DNA of 12,857 bases from Trichomonas tenax (lineage: Eukaryota; Parabasalia; Trichomonadida; Trichomonadidae), in the NCBI GenBank assembly GCA_023091735.1, contig JALKBU010001307.1, positions 1 through 12,857 of the forward strand, in the 5' to 3' direction. Of the stretch, positions 6,737-12,857 are shown piece after piece. Under the pieces are notes generated by a model that worked only from the letters and a program-made list of their open reading frames with translations, did no database searches and had not been told where the DNA came from. Position 1 is the stretch's first letter. The number at the start of each line of letters is the position of its first letter. The position numbers were made by a program, and so were the translations under genes.

Positions 6737-6757
6737 TCACAGATGGAGAATTTATAA
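6737..6757 (+). promoter_or_regulatory. Candidate initiator plus 4-codon upstream ORF
   Basis: TCACA at 6737-6741 fits TCA(+1)Py(A/T), giving a 47-nt leader for the gene at 6786. That leader would contain an out-of-frame ATG at 6743 that codes four residues and ends at TAA (6755-6757). Upstream ORFs can lower translation of the main frame. A start site further downstream, which would avoid the upstream ORF, cannot be excluded. Confidence 0.35.
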
Positions 6758-6785
6758 TAAAATTTCCAGCACAATAACAAAAAGA

Positions 6786-8540
6786 ATGAACAAAGACGAG
6801 TTCCTCAAACGCTTGGACAGGACAACTCTGAGCAACATCGAGCTTATGGATTCCGATGCAAAGAGATCAGACAAAATCGACATTCTCCGCAAGCACCGAT
6901 TTGATATTATTACAAAATCCTTCGATATTAACACCAAGAATGGTCTTGCTGATTACATGTCGAGAGATGGTGGTGCACCGGCTATAGTTTCTAAAGAAGA
7001 AGATGCTGCAGATGACAATCAATATGATGAAGAGGACAATCAATATGATGAAGAGGACAATCAATATGATGAAAACGAAGAAAAGATTGATACGAGAATC
7101 TTAGATATTAAAGATTTCGATAATTGGCTACCTTTTAATATGTACATGAACCCATTGGAAACTTTAATATTTGGATGGATGAATTATGAAGAAAACTACA
7201 AATTCATTGAGAGAATTACAACATTGGTCTTCCCAGGAATTAATGTCAGCGATGATAGTGCAATCACTTTCTGCATAAAGGCTGTTAATGAGTATTTCCA
7301 AGAATTTGATAAATTGCAGAAAGATCACAACATTGATATCAACAAAATGACGAAGTCTGACTTGGAGAAGGTATTTATTAACTTCTCCTCTGCTATGAAA
7401 CAAATTATTCCTAATGTTTTTAGATCACTTGTTCATGAAGATAATAACACAGGAGGCCCTAACTTCATTCTCCATCAGTTTCTCATTAAACCAAAGCTTC
7501 AGTACCAAGCGCCATCAATTTTCTCATATTTGTGCCATTCCAAGTACTTTGACAAGATTCGGTTTGTCGAAGACGATTATGATGTTGATGCTCTCAGAGA
7601 AGAAATCAACAGCACGAAATATGAAAAAGCGTATGGTAACTGGAATCAATATGACTATTTCTATTACCATCACAACCAGTTCGTTGTTGACATCGAAAAG
7701 CATCTTAAAACACCGCCGGAATTCGTAATGAAAGATGTCGAAAACTGGGTCATCGATACTGAAAAATTGGATAAAGTTGTCAAATACGCTCTTGCCACAT
7801 GTGCTGAAGCTAATGGAAGTCTCGAAAACATCGTTGGAGCCGAAAAACTATTTATACAATTTATTTCAACAATGCGTTTCTGCTTCATCAACGCAACAGA
7901 TGTTGAGTTTGTAGCGCATTTTCCAACATTGCCAATTCATAAATTGATACGAGAAAGGATTCAAACAGTCCCTCTCACTGCTGTACAGGCTATCAGCATC
8001 AGCGAGACCATCCTTCAGCAGCAGAACTCCATTGGAATGGTTCCACTCCTTCAGCGCATTATGGAGGAAATAAAGGATAAGAAAGACATTAAAGAAAATG
8101 ATTTGGTTTTCGCCACATCCGACGCATTCAATAATTTATCTAATTTGCCGTCGATTGAAGCACAGTGCATCCCTGTCCTCAAGGCGATCCCTGACCTCAA
8201 GTATGGAAACCTCTACCCGCTCTTCAAATCGATTATCAACTCCGATCCTGATATTGTTCTGAGGAAGAAGTTTAATATGTTCGAAATGAAATTCAAGCGC
8301 TTAATCTACGATCATAAAGTTACATTCATTCCTTCTAAGTTCCATGAATACATAAACGAAGTCTCCTTCAATAATCCGCTCCCTGTCGTTGAGTTCTGCC
8401 TCCAAGTCATGGACACCGACGACCATAGTAAACTCAGAGACACAGAATTATGGAAACAATACATTCGCGTTGACACTCCAGATGAAGCCAAAGCCACAGC
8501 AAGGGATGTTTTTAAAACATTCTTGCCTCTCATATACTAA
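6786..8540 (+). CDS. Acidic 584-aa protein of unknown function
   Basis: The frame starts at the ATG at 6786 and ends at TAA, which is part of TAAA. The product is a soluble protein without signal peptide or membrane segment. Residues 1-65 are charged and probably helical. Residues 71-99 are strongly acidic and hold three copies of the heptad DNQYDEE (77-97). The remainder, about 103-584, is an all-helical-looking domain region rich in aromatic residues. It contains DNWLPFNMYMNPLETLIFGW near 112-131, a Tyr/Trp-rich patch (YGNWNQYDYFYYHHNQF) near 284-300 and a regular C-terminal series of helices, ending FKTFLPLIY. I see no catalytic or nucleotide-binding motif and do not recognise the family; a trichomonad-specific protein is likely. 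It is divergent from the 877-aa gene and convergent with the transporter. The gene call is firm, the function is open. Confidence 0.9.
   Translation: MNKDEFLKRLDRTTLSNIELMDSDAKRSDKIDILRKHRFDIITKSFDINTKNGLADYMSRDGGAPAIVSKEEDAADDNQYDEEDNQYDEEDNQYDENEEKIDTRILDIKDFDNWLPFNMYMNPLETLIFGWMNYEENYKFIERITTLVFPGINVSDDSAITFCIKAVNEYFQEFDKLQKDHNIDINKMTKSDLEKVFINFSSAMKQIIPNVFRSLVHEDNNTGGPNFILHQFLIKPKLQYQAPSIFSYLCHSKYFDKIRFVEDDYDVDALREEINSTKYEKAYGNWNQYDYFYYHHNQFVVDIEKHLKTPPEFVMKDVENWVIDTEKLDKVVKYALATCAEANGSLENIVGAEKLFIQFISTMRFCFINATDVEFVAHFPTLPIHKLIRERIQTVPLTAVQAISISETILQQQNSIGMVPLLQRIMEEIKDKKDIKENDLVFATSDAFNNLSNLPSIEAQCIPVLKAIPDLKYGNLYPLFKSIINSDPDIVLRKKFNMFEMKFKRLIYDHKVTFIPSKFHEYINEVSFNNPLPVVEFCLQVMDTDDHSKLRDTELWKQYIRVDTPDEAKATARDVFKTFLPLIY
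7014..7076 (+). repeat. Three in-frame tandem copies of a 21-bp unit
   Basis: Copies at 7014-7034 and 7035-7055 are identical at the DNA level; the copy at 7056-7076 differs at two bases near its end. Each codes DNQYDEE (the last DNQYDEN). Identity of the first two copies at all codon third positions indicates recent duplication by slippage or unequal exchange. Confidence 0.95.
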
Positions 8541-8563
8541 ACAATTTTTAACATTATTTAAAC

Positions 8564-8584
8564 TTTATGAATTTTTATCATAAA
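8564..8584. terminator. Hairpin between two convergent genes
   Basis: TTTATGA (8564-8570) and TCATAAA (8578-8584) form a 7-bp stem with a 7-nt loop in the 52-bp gap between two convergent stop codons. Both stops are followed by A, giving TAAA on each strand, so polyadenylation signals overlap the stop codons. The hairpin could help separate the two converging transcripts, but this is not established for trichomonads. Confidence 0.4.
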
Positions 8585-8592
8585 ACAAAACT

Positions 8593-9981
8593 TTATGCTT
8601 TTGTCTTCTTGAAGGCATTGATAACATCTTTCACAGCCTGATAGGTTGAGATGATGCCAGTCACCAAACCAAAGACTCCCAAAAGGAGAACGAGCCAGAA
8701 CTCGTAAGATTTCCACGATGGCTTGAAGTACATGTACCAGAGGAGTGCTGGATAGCAGAAGTCGACGACGCAGCCTCCGAGGGCACCACCAACGCCAAGA
8801 ATTGGCTTGGACTCAGGCAAGAACATGGCGATGACGATAGGAATGAGATGAGTGATAATCTGAACTGTAATGCGCTGGCAGATCGTGAGGGAAGGAGCGT
8901 CGTTGTTGTTGAAGATCATCTGGCCCCAGGAGCCCATAACAGGCTGTGCGACGCATGGATAGGAGAAAGTGACGACGAAGAAGAAACCAATGCGAACGAT
9001 GATCATCAAAACGTCGTTATCAGGGAAGTTCTTGAGAACATTGCCGTTTGTCTCCGTGCCGAACATCAGGTATCCTAATGTAGACGGAATGACAACGAGA
9101 ACGAAGCAGAGGATTGTCGCAGCGATGGCCGCAATGTTTCTCTTCTTAATTGTTGGATTATAGTTGAAAACGATTGGAAGAGCGATGATTGGCAGAGAGA
9201 AAGCCAAGCCGTGGATGGCCAACGCGTAGAAAACGTCCATACTGAACTTGCCATATGAAATCTTGGGATGAACGCCTGTTTTGTGGAGATTAGTTCCCGC
9301 ACGGATGATCATCGATAGGACGAACAGAAGGATGAAGAAAACTGTCGCTGTTGAGAAATATGACAGGAATTTGATTGAACGCGGGATCGTCAAAGCGACT
9401 GGAAGGATAATGGAGTATCCTAAGATCATTCCAGCGCGCCTCCAGAGTGTCGTGAGGTCGACGTGTGCCAAATTAAACCAAGAGATGATAAAATCACCAG
9501 CCAAGATGATGTAAGCGAGCATAGCGAACTCCAAGAAGAGGAGGGTTAGAATTGACAAAATGATCTGAGAAATCCTTCCTGAGACTTTCAAAGTCAATTC
9601 ATCGAAGCCGGAGGACTTCGTTTCGATTTGCAGCCTCATAACCATGTACGTGGCGAAGTATGAGACAACTGCAATCGCCAAAAGCAAAACAATAGACGGA
9701 AAAAGTCCAACATTGATGAATGACGACGGTATAGACAAAATTCCAGCACCGAGAAGGGAGTTCAACAAGTTCATGATAGTGCCGAATCTCCTGACTCTGT
9801 TAGGATTGCCTTCACCCTTGAAAGTATCTTGTTTAGCGTCTTCATCGAGACTGACTTCTTCGATCTTGATACTCTCTGGGTCAGGTGTCGGTTGAACTGG
9901 AAGACCATCAACACCAATCGCAACATTACCTGTCGCTTTGATCTCTTGGGGTGATTCAGCATAGCCGTCCTCTTCCTCCAT
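8593..9981 (-). CDS. Amino-acid transporter, AAAP / SLC38 type
   Basis: A 462-aa membrane permease of the Aa_trans (AAAP/SLC38) family, which moves neutral or other amino acids with H+ or Na+ across the plasma or a vacuolar/lysosomal membrane. After an acidic cytosolic N-terminus (1-63) comes the family's signature first helix, NLLNSLLGAGILSIP (71-85), whose unwound G-x-G segment helps bind substrate and ion. About eleven membrane helices can be seen, at roughly 67-90, 92-117, 137-168, 183-200, 205-227, 248-272, 283-306, 325-347, 367-388, 394-417 and 427-450. A hydrophilic loop lies near 228-247. GTETNGNVLKNF (308-319) between helices 7 and 8 is also typical. The length is normal and no breaks are seen. 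Trichomonads depend on host amino acids and carry many such genes. The ATG at 9981 (ATGGAGG) is the first in frame; TCAAAG directly before it resembles the Myb gene's start region. The exact substrate cannot be told from sequence. Confidence 0.95.
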   Translation of the reverse strand: MEEEDGYAESPQEIKATGNVAIGVDGLPVQPTPDPESIKIEEVSLDEDAKQDTFKGEGNPNRVRRFGTIMNLLNSLLGAGILSIPSSFINVGLFPSIVLLLAIAVVSYFATYMVMRLQIETKSSGFDELTLKVSGRISQIILSILTLLFLEFAMLAYIILAGDFIISWFNLAHVDLTTLWRRAGMILGYSIILPVALTIPRSIKFLSYFSTATVFFILLFVLSMIIRAGTNLHKTGVHPKISYGKFSMDVFYALAIHGLAFSLPIIALPIVFNYNPTIKKRNIAAIAATILCFVLVVIPSTLGYLMFGTETNGNVLKNFPDNDVLMIIVRIGFFFVVTFSYPCVAQPVMGSWGQMIFNNNDAPSLTICQRITVQIITHLIPIVIAMFLPESKPILGVGGALGGCVVDFCYPALLWYMYFKPSWKSYEFWLVLLLGVFGLVTGIISTYQAVKDVINAFKKTKA

Positions 9982-10009
9982 CTTTGATTTTTCTGATGCT
10001 CATCAAAAA

Positions 10010-10018
10010 AATTGAGAG
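10010..10018 (-). promoter_or_regulatory. CTCTCAATT motif upstream of the transporter
   Basis: An exact 9-mer copy on the minus strand, 28 bp before the transporter ATG. This is the copy closest to a start codon. It is followed by a T run, and its TCA could be part of a non-consensus initiator. An out-of-frame ATG lies between it and the start. Confidence 0.4.
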
Positions 10019-10118
10019 AAAACGATGAAAATTTGCATATACTTGGATTAATCTCTATATCATAAACAAACAAAAATTTTAATTATTAATTACTTTTGCT
10101 TATTATGGCCTTTGCAAC

Positions 10119-10141
10119 ATTTTCAAAATTGTTTTGAAAAT
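10119..10141. repeat. Perfect 10-bp hairpin, 3-nt loop
   Basis: ATTTTCAAAA (10119-10128) and TTTTGAAAAT (10132-10141) are exact inverted copies around TTG. It lies in the spacer upstream of the transporter. A/T-rich sequence produces such palindromes easily, so a function is doubtful. Confidence 0.6.
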
Positions 10142-10252
10142 TTTTATAAAACGTTGGAGCATAGATGCAATGAGAATGACAAGATAAATTGCTTTTCGAA
10201 AAAATAACCTTTTGAACGCCTTCACAAAAATCGAGAGAGAATTTCTGAATCT

Positions 10253-10279
10253 CTCAAAATAAAAAATAAAAATTTTGAG
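10253..10279. repeat. 8-bp hairpin, 11-nt A-rich loop
   Basis: CTCAAAAT (10253-10260) and ATTTTGAG (10272-10279) pair exactly. A second short stem, GAGAGA/TCTCTC, overlaps its left side (about 10234-10254), so two alternative foldings share the same CTCTC. No function is known. Confidence 0.55.
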
Positions 10280-10518
10280 TGAACTGTTACTCTCTGATTA
10301 AGTATAAACATTTCAAAGTATTCAATAGCTTACATAATAATCGTTCTATTTCTATATGTATATAAACAGTAAAATCCTTTTTTGCAATGTGACATGAATA
10401 TAAAACTACAAAAAAATATTTCGCAGTAATGCATTTTTGTTAAAAGTTTTTGTATTAATTCGTTTTTAGAAATTCGATTACGCTTTATAACACTTGAATA
10501 ATTCATTGTCATCAAAAA

Positions 10519-10727
10519 ATGAAAATGGGTTTCACGAAGTTAATAAAAATAGAATTATCTTACAATAACTCGATTTCTGGGGTTTTAGGAACTACGTCGA
10601 TAAAATTGATCGTAAATGTAATGCTGCTGCAGTGTCTGTTTGTCGATTGTCGAAGACAAATTTGATTGACATTATTACATTGAAGAGATTATTGCAGAAA
10701 AATATGATGTTTAAATGGAAATTTTAG
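10519..10727 (+). pseudogene. Overlapping short reading frames, possible small or decayed gene
   Basis: Two plus-strand frames overlap here. One starts at ATG 10519 and runs 48 codons to TGA at 10663; it is preceded by TTCATTGTCATCA (10503-10515), which resembles the trichomonad initiator. The other is open from 10569 to TAG at 10725, 52 codons without an ATG. Its translation has a balanced composition (for example RNYVDKIDRKCNAAAVSVC). A frameshift joining them would give one small gene of about 65-70 codons; otherwise one or both are chance. No family is recognised. It ends 7 bp from the stop of the coiled-coil gene on the other strand. Confidence 0.28.
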
Positions 10728-10733
10728 ACAAAT

Positions 10734-11789
10734 TTAATTAGCTGCCTTCTCCTCAGCTGCTGGAATATCATCCGCTTTATCCTTAACTACAGCAGCGAGA
10801 CTTGGCTGCTGTACTGGTTCCTTCTTAGCTGGAGGCTGCTGCGCTGGCTGTTGAGCTGGTTTCTGAGCGTTTTGAGGACTCTTTTGATCATTCTTATTAT
10901 CTCCAGGCTTTGTTGACTCATTCGGCGGTCTGAGCGGTGGGAGCTTGTTCTCCTGTTTCCATTGGGACTTCCTTGGGAGAGATCTGCTCATTGGAGCGGC
11001 TCCTGAGTCGTTATTATTTCCGTTAACGCTTCTCCTTGTGTTTGAGGGCTTTGCACGCAGAACGATCTCACGGTTCTTCTCGTTGTCCTCCAAAACGTGG
11101 ATTTCAGCGGCGATGACGTCTCTCTTCTCGGCTCTCGAATCGTTGAATTTTGTTACTTCGAGTTTGTGCTGTGTGAGGAGCTTATTCTTAGCGACTCTGT
11201 AGTCGTGGTTGAGCCTGCTCTGTGCGCTCTTCGCCTCTTCTGCCTCGAGATTGTCAGCTTCGACTTTTCTTTGTTGAGCTTCATCGTAGTGACCGGCTAA
11301 AGCGAGAGTTCTCGCTGTTTCACGGAGCTCTATGAGCTGCTTCGGCATCCTTCTGTACTTGTCTGGCATTTCTTCGCGCCATTTCTTTTCGAATTTTTCT
11401 ATTTCTTCGGTTTGTCTTTCCTGCATCTTCTGTTGTTTAGCATTTGTATCCTCATCGAATTTCTTCAACTTTTCCTCGAGTTTTTGCTTCTTTTCGTTGA
11501 GAGAGTTCTGCGTCGACTCGTTTTGTTGCTCTTTTTGTGTATTTGATTGGCGGTTTTGGTCTTCTTGCTTGCACGCATCAAGGATCGCTGCAGCATCCTT
11601 GGCGCCGATGTAATCTTCCTTGTCGAGGCAATCCATCTTGTATTTGGTCATGTATGCGACGAAATTCGGTAAATCCTCGTTAGATATCGACTCGATTGAT
11701 TTCTTTTGCATCACAGTGGTCCTCATCGACTCGTATTCCGCGTCCGATTTGGGCTGATTCTGCTCCTGCTTCGGCGCTTCAGACGTCAT
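10734..11789 (-). CDS. Coiled-coil protein with Pro/Gln-rich tail
   Basis: A 351-aa protein. The frame is open upstream to a TTG at 11843, but the first ATG is at 11789, with TTTCAGTG immediately before it as a weak initiator. Residues 30-75 form a helical segment with alternating acidic and hydrophobic positions (LPNFVAYMTKYKMDCLDKED). Residues about 77-242 are a long charged coiled coil rich in K, E, Q and R. Within it, residues 144-172 carry KYRRMPKQLIELRETARTLA followed by a G-x-Y-x-E-A helix pair. I recall similar segments from many trichomonad coiled-coil proteins, but no function is attached to them. Residues 245-281 are Arg/Ser-rich and 282-337 are Pro/Gln/Lys-rich and probably disordered. 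There is no signal peptide or membrane helix. A cytoskeletal or scaffold role is plausible and only inferred. The stop is followed closely by TAATTAAAT, holding a TAAA signal. Confidence 0.88.
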   Translation of the reverse strand: MTSEAPKQEQNQPKSDAEYESMRTTVMQKKSIESISNEDLPNFVAYMTKYKMDCLDKEDYIGAKDAAAILDACKQEDQNRQSNTQKEQQNESTQNSLNEKKQKLEEKLKKFDEDTNAKQQKMQERQTEEIEKFEKKWREEMPDKYRRMPKQLIELRETARTLALAGHYDEAQQRKVEADNLEAEEAKSAQSRLNHDYRVAKNKLLTQHKLEVTKFNDSRAEKRDVIAAEIHVLEDNEKNREIVLRAKPSNTRRSVNGNNNDSGAAPMSRSLPRKSQWKQENKLPPLRPPNESTKPGDNKNDQKSPQNAQKPAQQPAQQPPAKKEPVQQPSLAAVVKDKADDIPAAEEKAAN

Positions 11790-11853
11790 CACTGAAATAA
11801 CGTTTTTTCTCTTATAGAAAATTTTTGTATCGTATAGTGTCAAATATTATCTA

Positions 11854-11868
11854 TTGCTTTGTAAAGTG
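11854..11868. repeat. 15-bp direct repeat, copy 1, upstream of the coiled-coil gene
   Basis: TTGCTTTGTAAAGTG occurs here and again exactly at 11905-11919, 51 bp apart, about 65 and 116 bp upstream of the ATG at 11789. Read toward the gene it is CACTTTACAAAGCAA. It could be a paired regulator-binding site. Confidence 0.55.
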
Positions 11869-11904
11869 TCGTTTTTGTGATATTTTGTCGTGTAATTCTA
11901 TAAT

Positions 11905-11919
11905 TTGCTTTGTAAAGTG
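11905..11919. repeat. 15-bp direct repeat, copy 2
   Basis: An exact copy of the 15-mer at 11854-11868. The 36 bases between the copies also contain related TTTTGTCGTG and GTCGTTTTTG pieces, so a longer unit may have been duplicated and then diverged. Confidence 0.55.
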
Positions 11920-12339
11920 ATTAAAAAATGTTCATTTTTATTTTCGCAGTCTTATAAAACTGTTCTAGTTGTCCATATCAATTGGATTTAGAACTTTTAA
12001 AACCAACTGAATCTGTTTATTTATTACAAATTCATTCATTCCAAGGATTGATAAAAAAAATCAAATTAAATATCCGTAAATTGTCAATTCGTGCTATAAA
12101 AAATGATTTCCATTGAATAGAAAGATTAGAATTTAGGGTTGCAAATTTAGAAGATAATTTTTGCTCTGGAAAAATAGTGGATATAGTCCAAGAAGAGCCA
12201 TAAAAAATACGTTTTTTTTTTGAAAGTAATTTAATTGAATGATAGTGGAGTTATATTCTATATGCTATTTTTCACACAAAGATAACTCATGGCTCAGTTT
12301 AAACAAAAAATATAAAATGGAGAAAAAATTATATATTCG
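11920..12339. other. AT-rich spacer, nothing supported
   Basis: Only short A/T runs and very short open frames on both strands. The longest ATG-started piece noted (minus strand, from about 12202) is 22 codons. No RNA gene or promoter can be supported here. Confidence 0.5.
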
Positions 12340-12393
12340 TGAGTCGAACCAAAGTCATTAAGACTATAGGTACAAAAATTAGCCACTGCACTA
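12340..12393 (-). other. tRNA-like relic with A-box and B-box
   Basis: On the minus strand TAGTGCAGTGG (12393-12383) fits the tRNA A-box consensus TRGYNNARNNG at every fixed position. GGTTCGACTCA (12350-12340) fits the B-box GGTTCGANNCN in its core. Their spacing, 43 nt start to start, is that of a tRNA without intron or long variable arm. However, the acceptor, anticodon and T stems do not pair well, so this is not a working tRNA. It may be a decayed tRNA, a tRNA-derived insertion with an internal Pol III promoter, or chance. Confidence 0.33.
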
Positions 12394-12422
12394 AAGTCAA
12401 CTAAGGATTTTATCAAAAAAAA

Positions 12423-12728
12423 TTATTGATATAAATAATTAAGATAAAATGGGGCCAAGTAGTTGTTCGCTGTTGTGCCATTATTTTCCTTGAATTCCAA
12501 CAGGAATGAACGCCTTGGCTCGAGCAGAGAATGGTCTTCTTCATGCTGAATCATGATTTTCATCACGAGCTCCTTGTTTCTGTTGAGCCGAGACCTCACC
12601 AGCAACGTCGCAATATAATGACTTACACTGAGTGTACAACCCTGGTCAGGCTGAGCATAAGTGTTTGCGAACTGTCCAAATTTTGAACAACGGTCAAATA
12701 TTTGATCATTGCTCAAAATTTGGGTATT
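12423..12728 (-). pseudogene. Open frame without a good start, probable gene remnant
   Basis: The minus strand is open for 101 codons between TAA at 12729-12731 and TAA at 12423-12425. The base composition is markedly richer in G+C than the surrounding spacer, as in the real genes here. The middle and end look like real protein (ATLLVRSRLNRNKELVMKIM, then EPRRSFLLEFKENNG and NYLAPFYLNYLYQ). The first in-frame ATG is only at 12563, which would leave 46 residues. No frameshift partner is obvious upstream. It may be the 3' part of a gene whose 5' part was lost. The family is not recognised. Confidence 0.4.
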
Positions 12729-12857
12729 TTAGTTAGTAATTAACATTGCGCACTGTGACGTCTGCGCCGCCACACCGCGAAATGTTCAAATTGAGAGGTT
12801 TACACGACAAAATTAACTTTTGAATTAACGAATTCACTTATGACAAAATGACGTGTA
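12729..12857. other. Right-edge spacer with G+C-rich patch and a CTCTCAATT copy
   Basis: A short G+C-rich patch at about 12747-12780 (it contains GACGTCTGCGCCGCC) stands out from the A/T-rich surroundings. The minus-strand motif CTCTCAATT lies at 12797-12789, 61 bp upstream of the open frame that begins at 12728. No gene can be supported before the window ends. Confidence 0.4.

Noticed and set aside
6867..8583. Antisense and out-of-frame ORFs in the 584-aa gene
   Set aside because: They have no initiator, and the 584-codon frame explains the composition. The Ile/Val-rich antisense frame is the reverse of the acidic repeat.
9771..10073. Minus-strand 100-aa frame overlapping the transporter start
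   Set aside because: It is out of frame with the transporter, crosses its start region and has a Ser/Arg mix typical of a shadow.
1..12857. CRISPR arrays, rRNA genes, riboswitches, bacterial terminators
   Set aside because: No regularly spaced repeats, no rRNA-like conserved blocks and no bacterial-type signals were seen; the window is eukaryotic.

Overview
The window looks like nuclear DNA from a trichomonad (parabasalid) protist, most likely a Tritrichomonas-type genome. This is an inference from the following signs. Five long protein genes have no visible introns and sit in very AT-rich spacers. The clearest 5' end (the 877-aa gene on the minus strand) has a perfect trichomonad-style initiator, TCA(+1)TTT, only 17 nt before its ATG. 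Three stop codons are followed at once by, or form part of, TAAA, the trichomonad polyadenylation signal. The gene content also fits: a Myb factor with a Gln/Met-rich tail, an AAAP amino-acid transporter and a coiled-coil protein of a type common in trichomonads. No phage, plasmid or bacterial signature is present.

Layout. 1-335: possible 3' end of an upstream gene, a 150-bp poly(A) tract, then the leader of the Myb gene. 336-1835 (+): R2R3-type Myb protein. 1836-3431: a 1.6-kb gap between convergent genes, holding two stretches that read like decayed plus-strand coding sequence. 3432-6065 (-): a large helical-repeat protein without recognised function. 6066-6785: divergent promoter region with a 46-bp palindrome and a roughly 107-bp MITE-like element flanked by a 9-bp direct repeat. 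6786-8540 (+): an unrecognised 584-aa acidic protein with a 21-bp tandem repeat. 8541-8592: a 52-bp convergent gap with a hairpin. 8593-9981 (-): SLC38/AAAP-type amino-acid permease. 9982-10733: AT-rich spacer with two hairpins and overlapping short reading frames. 10734-11789 (-): coiled-coil protein. 11790-12857: AT-rich spacer with a 15-bp repeat, a tRNA-like relic and a minus-strand open frame that lacks a good start.

The genes do not form a pathway or operon; each appears to have its own promoter. The most interesting material is non-coding: the MITE-like element, the palindrome next to it, a 9-bp motif (CTCTCAATT) found four times, only between genes and always pointing toward the next gene or frame, the possible retrocopied 3' end with poly(A) at the left edge, and several decayed reading frames. 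I did not find a clearly new multi-gene system.
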